Below, one piece after another: positions 60,185 through 64,000 of a stretch of DNA of 64,000 nucleotides. Origin of the DNA: Bradyrhizobium rifense (GTDB lineage: Bacteria; Pseudomonadota; Alphaproteobacteria; Rhizobiales; Xanthobacteraceae); contig NZ_VSSS01000041.1 in the NCBI RefSeq assembly GCF_008123425.1, positions 45,001 through 109,000 on the forward strand. The letters run 5' to 3'. The translations under genes and the position numbers were made by a program. Every line of letters begins with the position of its first letter. Positions within the stretch are counted from its first letter, which is position 1. The notes under the pieces were generated by a model. That model was given only the letters and a program-made list of their open reading frames with translations. It was not told where the DNA came from and did no database searches.

Positions 60185-60400
60185 CTATGGGCGCGGTTCG
60201 TCGGGAAAGTCGAAACTCAACAATATGAAAGTGACGGCTCCAACGATCAGGAGCACCACACAGAGAGCTGCAATACCGTAGGACCACACGAAAAAACTCC
60301 CTTGCAGATAATAAAAGCAGACCAGCGAGAGGGGTATGATCGCTCGCCGGCTTCGCCTTGCGTAGGCCCTGGATTGGGGGTGAGGCAATCGCCCAACCAT
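60185..60400 (-). CDS. Small membrane protein (71 aa)
   Basis: The first 20 residues are basic (VGRLPHPQSRAYARRSRRAI), followed by IPLSLVCFYYLQGSFFVWSY and GIAALCVVLLIVGAVTFILL, two membrane spans, and a short acidic tail (SFDFPDEPRP). Coding-like on this strand; no family known. Confidence 0.5.
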   Translation of the reverse strand: MVGRLPHPQSRAYARRSRRAIIPLSLVCFYYLQGSFFVWSYGIAALCVVLLIVGAVTFILLSFDFPDEPRP

Positions 60401-60536
60401 GGCAATCTACATCGACAACTGGAAGTCGCAACCGGAGCCGGGAATTAAGCTTGATGGCGAAGGTTAAACGCCGTCGAGTCCTTTGGAGAATTTCAAGTGT
60501 TTTGCTTTCAATCTGTCGCTACGAAATGAGCTCGAT

Positions 60537-61463
60537 TTAAGCGGTCCAGAGCGCCGCGATATCGGATCTGTTCGATAACTGAAAAGGCGAACGGTCGAAC
60601 TTGGTGGTCTCACACCAAAATCTCACCAACTCGTCGAGTTCATTTCTGGATTCTACGGAACTAAAAGTATGATCGGTATCTTTGAAAAACTCCAAATGTA
60701 ATGAAGCTTCGAAAGAAACCCTGGAAAAGGCGCTAGTAAATTGCTCGCGGTAGGTCTGGCGAGGCGCATGATGCCGCCCCGTACAAATTACCAGCAACTT
60801 TACTCCTACCTGCGTGGTAACCTCATAGGCTTTCTCAAGTGAGGCCCGGACATCCAGTCCCTGATATACGAGGTGCCCCGGTCCACCTTCCTTGTGCAGA
60901 GCCTGCGACAGATGTTCGAGGAGGCGCCGTAGTAGCTTGCTCCTGTGCAGACGAAAATTCCTCCAGCTTTTGACATCACGCAAACGTCGAGAAAGATAAT
61001 CCAAAAAATAGCGGGCCGTTGGCGGGACGTAGGGATCGATCAATACCAGCCCGACAATGCGCGCATCGGAGAATCCGTATAGGATTGCGTGGTCGGCGCC
61101 TGAGCACAGGCCGACTAAAACAACTTGGGAAATCCCTCGCGTCGTCTGGAGCCAATCAATAGCTGCTTCAATATCCTCCAAATTAGATTGAAGGAGCGGT
61201 CGGGCCGATGAGTGAGGCGAACTGTCGCCAAGGCCCGAAAAGTCAAACCGTAGAACCGTACGGCCCGCCCGGGCGAGCTTTCGGGACATCGACACGTACA
61301 TTCGGTGATGCCCAACGCGATGGATCGTGCCTGTGTTAAGTATGACAACGCCCAGTTTCTCGTCGCTCGTAGTTTCAGCAGGTTCTGCAACGATCCCGAT
61401 CACGCCTTTTTCGGGGCCGAACTGCGCAACGCGTTCGACGAACTTTACTGTCATTTCAGCCAC
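60537..61463 (-). CDS. Alpha/beta hydrolase, exosortase-A-associated hydrolase 1-like
   Basis: 308 residues. The fold shows LGVVILNTGTIHRVGHHRMY, LARAGRTVLRFDFSGLGDS, and the nucleophile elbow VGLCSGADHA, in which Cys rather than Ser occupies the central position (G-x-C-x-G). The catalytic His lies in FKDTDHTFSS. The G-L-C elbow fits the hydrolase 1 type of exosortase-A (PEP-CTERM) loci as I recall it. The gene overlaps the preceding hydrolase by 13 bp and is third in a minus-strand operon with an NRPS-type ligase. Confidence 0.75.
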   Translation of the reverse strand: MAEMTVKFVERVAQFGPEKGVIGIVAEPAETTSDEKLGVVILNTGTIHRVGHHRMYVSMSRKLARAGRTVLRFDFSGLGDSSPHSSARPLLQSNLEDIEAAIDWLQTTRGISQVVLVGLCSGADHAILYGFSDARIVGLVLIDPYVPPTARYFLDYLSRRLRDVKSWRNFRLHRSKLLRRLLEHLSQALHKEGGPGHLVYQGLDVRASLEKAYEVTTQVGVKLLVICTGRHHAPRQTYREQFTSAFSRVSFEASLHLEFFKDTDHTFSSVESRNELDELVRFWCETTKFDRSPFQLSNRSDIAALWTA

Positions 61464-62233
61464 TTGAGGATCCGATCAATTACTTCAACAGGAAGGCCCT
61501 CCTCCTGTTCGGCTGAATCTTTCCACGGTGAGGGCGCTTTCAGGGTCGCGACCTCGCTGCTGTCTTTCGAGAGGCTGCCGATCTCGCAATCCCGATGCGG
61601 ACCGTCGGTGAAGATCGTCAACACTCTCGAAGGCAGCATCACCCTGCGCGAACACAAATCTATTGAGCTTAAGCCATCAACGAAAGACGACGATACGAGG
61701 AGCCCCCCCAACTCTGAATCAGCCGCAACAGCCGATGAACCAGACACGGCAGGATCGGAGGACTTTTCGTCGTGGCGGTTTTGCCGATCCAAGAGCGAGT
61801 CAACGTAATCGGAGCCGCACAAAATCGGATCCCACAGGATAATATTGTCGGCTTTGATCGAAAGTTGTTGCGCCGATTGGGCCACGAGGGTCGCGCCAAG
61901 CCGCATGCCGACAACCGCGATGCGCGGCCTCCCGCTCATGTCCTTCAGTTCGCTCAACGCGGTCGATATGTCGGCTCTCCAGCCATCCAATTGCGCGTCG
62001 ACTGTTTCGCCGCCTGAATCGCCAGCGCCGTAGTAGTCAAACCTCAGCGTGTCGAGGCCGATAGCGCAGAGCCTCTTCGAGAGCGCGCGAATCGATCGGT
62101 GGGCGTTGCTATATTCCCTGCCCCACGAACTACAGAGCAATGCCGCACCTGTAGCCGGGTAATGTGTTGCCGTCTCATAAACCCCGAAAAGACGTCGTTG
62201 GTTTGATCCGAAGAAGAACGGCAACATGGTCAA
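61451..62233 (-). CDS. Alpha/beta hydrolase-fold protein, exosortase-A-associated hydrolase 2-like
   Basis: 260 residues: LLCSSWGREYSNAHRSIRAL then SKRLCAIGLDTLRFDYYGAG then DSGGETVD gives the hydrolase core. The elbow reads VGMRLGATL, with Arg-Leu where Ser is normal, so it may not hydrolyse anything, or may bind instead. This G-x-R-L-G pattern resembles the hydrolase 2 partner in exosortase-A loci (recalled). It follows the adenylation-PCP gene after 9 bp and overlaps the next hydrolase, so all three are translated together. Confidence 0.72.
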   Translation of the reverse strand: MTMLPFFFGSNQRRLFGVYETATHYPATGAALLCSSWGREYSNAHRSIRALSKRLCAIGLDTLRFDYYGAGDSGGETVDAQLDGWRADISTALSELKDMSGRPRIAVVGMRLGATLVAQSAQQLSIKADNIILWDPILCGSDYVDSLLDRQNRHDEKSSDPAVSGSSAVAADSELGGLLVSSSFVDGLSSIDLCSRRVMLPSRVLTIFTDGPHRDCEIGSLSKDSSEVATLKAPSPWKDSAEQEEGLPVEVIDRILKWLK

Positions 62234-62242
62234 GATTTCTGC

Positions 62243-64000
62243 TCAGCTTGCATGCCCGCCGGCTTCGGCGATCTGTCGCAGGGTCTTGAAATATAAGGTC
62301 CGGGGATCCAGCGCTCGTCCTGTGCGCTGCTTAAAGATGCCGGCCATTCTCACGGCAAGAAGCGAGTGGCCGCCCAACTCGAAGAAATTGTCGTCAGCAC
62401 TGATCCCTCTCACTCGAAGTAGGTCTCCCCAAATTTCGGAGATCATTCTCTCCATTGTTGAGGTGGGCGCAACGTGTTCCGAATCCAGTGGTGCCCGAGC
62501 GCTGAACGGATTGGGCAGGGCTGCGCGATCAATTTTTGCGTTGGGCGTCATGGGGACACTATCAATCGCTATAACAAGAGCGGGAACCATGTAGTCGGGA
62601 AGGTGATTTCGCAGGTAATTCCGCAGTTCGCTAGCCGTCGCTTCCTCATGTTTATAAACGACGTAGGCTATCAGGCGATTGTCCGCCGCACTCAGCTCGC
62701 GCGCGACGACAATCGCTTCCGCTACTGCCGGGTGCTGCCTCAGCACGAATTCGATCTCGCCGACTTCGATTCGAAAACCTCGCACCTTGATCTGATTGTC
62801 AATTCGGCCAAGATGATAGAGTTCACCGTCTGAGCTCCATTTCCCAAGGTCGCCCGTTCGGTAGACTCTCTCTCTCTGCCGTTCAACGAAGCGATCGCGC
62901 AGAAATCGTTCCGCCGTGAGCTCTGGCTGCCCATGATACCCCATTGCCACGCCTGTGCCAGCAATCAGAATTTCGCCGGGAACGCCGATCGGCGCTAGGT
63001 GACCGTCTTGGTCCACGATGTAAACACGGGTGTTTTCGATCGGGCGGCCTATCGAAATTGGCGACTGGCCAGGCTCAAGCCGTGCTGCAGTTGACCAGAT
63101 AGTTGTCTCGGTCGGCCCATATAAGTTCCAGAGTTCACCGACACGGGCGAGCAAAGCGTTGGCTAAATCGCGGGATAGCGCTTCGCCGCCGCACAGCGCC
63201 CGGAGGCGGCCGTCACCCTCCCAGCCGCTATCAATGAGCATGCGCCAAGTCGTGGGCGTCGCTTGCATTATTGTTGCCCTGCTCTCCGCGATCAGGCGCG
63301 AGAGCGCAACCGCATCGGAAGCCGTCGTCCTGGGCGCGAGTTCTATGCACGCACCTACGCTCAAAGGCAGATAGAGCTCCAATCCGGCAATGTCGAACGA
63401 GATCGTCGTCACGGCAACCATCACATCACTATCCCTCAGGCCAGGCCGCCGCGCCATTGAGAGCAGGAAATTCGATAGCGATTCGTGCCCGACCACGACG
63501 CCTTTCGGTCGTCCTGTCGATCCCGACGTGTAGATGATGTAGGCAACGCCTTGAGACGAGGTGCCATGCGCGTCATCGTCGCCTGTCACTTCGCTCTCTG
63601 TCATCAGAGATCCGCTATCGAGGTGAAGTAAGCCATCGGGCGGAACGATTTGATCTTTGGAGACCGAATCCGTAATCAACGCGCAGGCGCCGCTGTCTGC
63701 CAGCATGTACGCAAGCCGGCTTGTGGGAAAAGACGGGTCAAGAGGAACGTAATACGCTCCTGCCTTTTGTATGCCGAGCAACACCGCCACAAGATCGATT
63801 GATCGCGCCATACAGATTGCGATCCCGTCGTCTGGTCGGATACCGGATCTAGAGAGAGTCTTTGCAACGGCGTTAGCACGTGCGTTCAGCGCGGAGTAGC
63901 TGATCTCTTGCCCATTGAAGATTATGGCCGGTGCGTCGGGAGCTCGTACAGCCCGCTCTTCAAACATGGCAATGAAGCGAGGCCGATTTTGGTCGAGTGT
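62243..64000 (-). CDS. Non-ribosomal peptide synthetase-like adenylation domain plus carrier protein (5' end outside window)
   Basis: The coding frame continues through the window edge (TLDQNRPRFIAMFEERAVRA), so the ATG at 63967 is not the true start; a condensation domain or linker may lie beyond. Adenylation motifs: IIYTSGSTGRPKGVVV (A3), FDIAGLELYLPL (A4), LYGPTETTIW (A5), YRTGDLGKW (A7), LGRIDNQIKVRGFRIE (A8) and NAKIDR with Lys (A10). A PCP follows with the phosphopantetheine Ser in FFELGGHSLLAVRM. Specificity positions read D-I-L-Q-L-G-L-I-W, then Lys, the set usually linked to glycine. It activates an amino acid and loads it on its own carrier; two hydrolases follow in the operon. Confidence 0.87.
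   Translation of the reverse strand, partial: TLDQNRPRFIAMFEERAVRAPDAPAIIFNGQEISYSALNARANAVAKTLSRSGIRPDDGIAICMARSIDLVAVLLGIQKAGAYYVPLDPSFPTSRLAYMLADSGACALITDSVSKDQIVPPDGLLHLDSGSLMTESEVTGDDDAHGTSSQGVAYIIYTSGSTGRPKGVVVGHESLSNFLLSMARRPGLRDSDVMVAVTTISFDIAGLELYLPLSVGACIELAPRTTASDAVALSRLIAESRATIMQATPTTWRMLIDSGWEGDGRLRALCGGEALSRDLANALLARVGELWNLYGPTETTIWSTAARLEPGQSPISIGRPIENTRVYIVDQDGHLAPIGVPGEILIAGTGVAMGYHGQPELTAERFLRDRFVERQRERVYRTGDLGKWSSDGELYHLGRIDNQIKVRGFRIEVGEIEFVLRQHPAVAEAIVVARELSAADNRLIAYVVYKHEEATASELRNYLRNHLPDYMVPALVIAIDSVPMTPNAKIDRAALPNPFSARAPLDSEHVAPTSTMERMISEIWGDLLRVRGISADDNFFELGGHSLLAVRMAGIFKQRTGRALDPRTLYFKTLRQIAEAGGHAS

Noticed and set aside
63967..63967. ATG at 63967 as start of the adenylation protein
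   Set aside because: The frame remains open and NRPS-like through the window edge, so the gene is truncated by the window rather than starting here.
1..64000. CRISPR array
   Set aside because: No series of regularly spaced direct repeats was seen; the dispersed repeats found are isolated and palindromic.

Overview
The window reads as chromosome of an alphaproteobacterium of the Bradyrhizobium / Rhodopseudomonas type. The reasons are the high GC coding, the phyR / nepR-ecfG general stress locus, a 'TGGTGF'-style Omp25/RopB-like porin protein, palindromic intergenic repeats of the kind scattered through Bradyrhizobium genomes, and many tiny membrane proteins. Identification is from gene content only; no database search was possible.

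Part 1, 0-27 kb, is a conserved metabolic backbone. It starts with a frameshifted Tat-exported epoxide hydrolase divergent from its TetR regulator, with an obvious shared operator. A sulfatase-type membrane enzyme and a secreted protein follow, bracketed by a direct repeat of the 3' end of the next gene. Then come a SAF-domain oxidoreductase, a PhyH/EctD-like dioxygenase and a GntR regulator with a perfect 20-bp palindrome; two tandem alpha/beta hydrolases; and an Ogt-type DNA repair protein. Next is a large CoA-thioester catabolic block: acyl-CoA ligase and thiolase on the minus strand, then TetR, SDR, enoyl-CoA hydratase, feruloyl-CoA-synthase-like ligase, three acyl-CoA dehydrogenases and a nitroreductase on the plus strand. 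It looks like a complete activation plus beta-oxidation route for an aromatic or alicyclic acid. The stress locus (ecfG, nepR, phyR), two TonB-C-type secreted proteins and a SnoaL-like protein close this part.

Part 2, about 27-51.5 kb, is accessory DNA that is visibly richer in A/T and gene-poor. It opens with an intact P4-type integrase. It holds a tRNA-Ser 3' fragment, a tRNA-Met-type 3' fragment, two degraded integrase C-termini, AlpA/excisionase remnants, terminase and tape-measure remnants, a methylase tail with an internal stop, IS-like ends, and many small proteins of 35-110 codons. Several of these small genes carry a single-base frameshift. Recurrent small families stand out: three Myb/SANT-like HTH proteins, three two-CxxC mini zinc ribbons, paired DGxII mini membrane proteins, and a bipartite structured repeat present at 33.7, 46.3 and (half) 50.8 kb. 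Real stress functions (CspA, CsbD with an EcfG-type promoter, PilZ proteins) are mixed in.

Part 3, 52-64 kb, resembles the edge of an extracellular polysaccharide / exosortase-type biosynthesis region. It contains a GT4 glycosyltransferase, a large Ig-repeat protein with a heparin-lyase-like domain, a 2OG-Fe(II) oxygenase, and a minus-strand operon. That operon has an NRPS adenylation-PCP protein (cut by the window edge, pocket residues pointing to glycine) followed by two alpha/beta hydrolases whose nucleophile elbows lack serine, as in exosortase-A-associated hydrolases 2 and 1.
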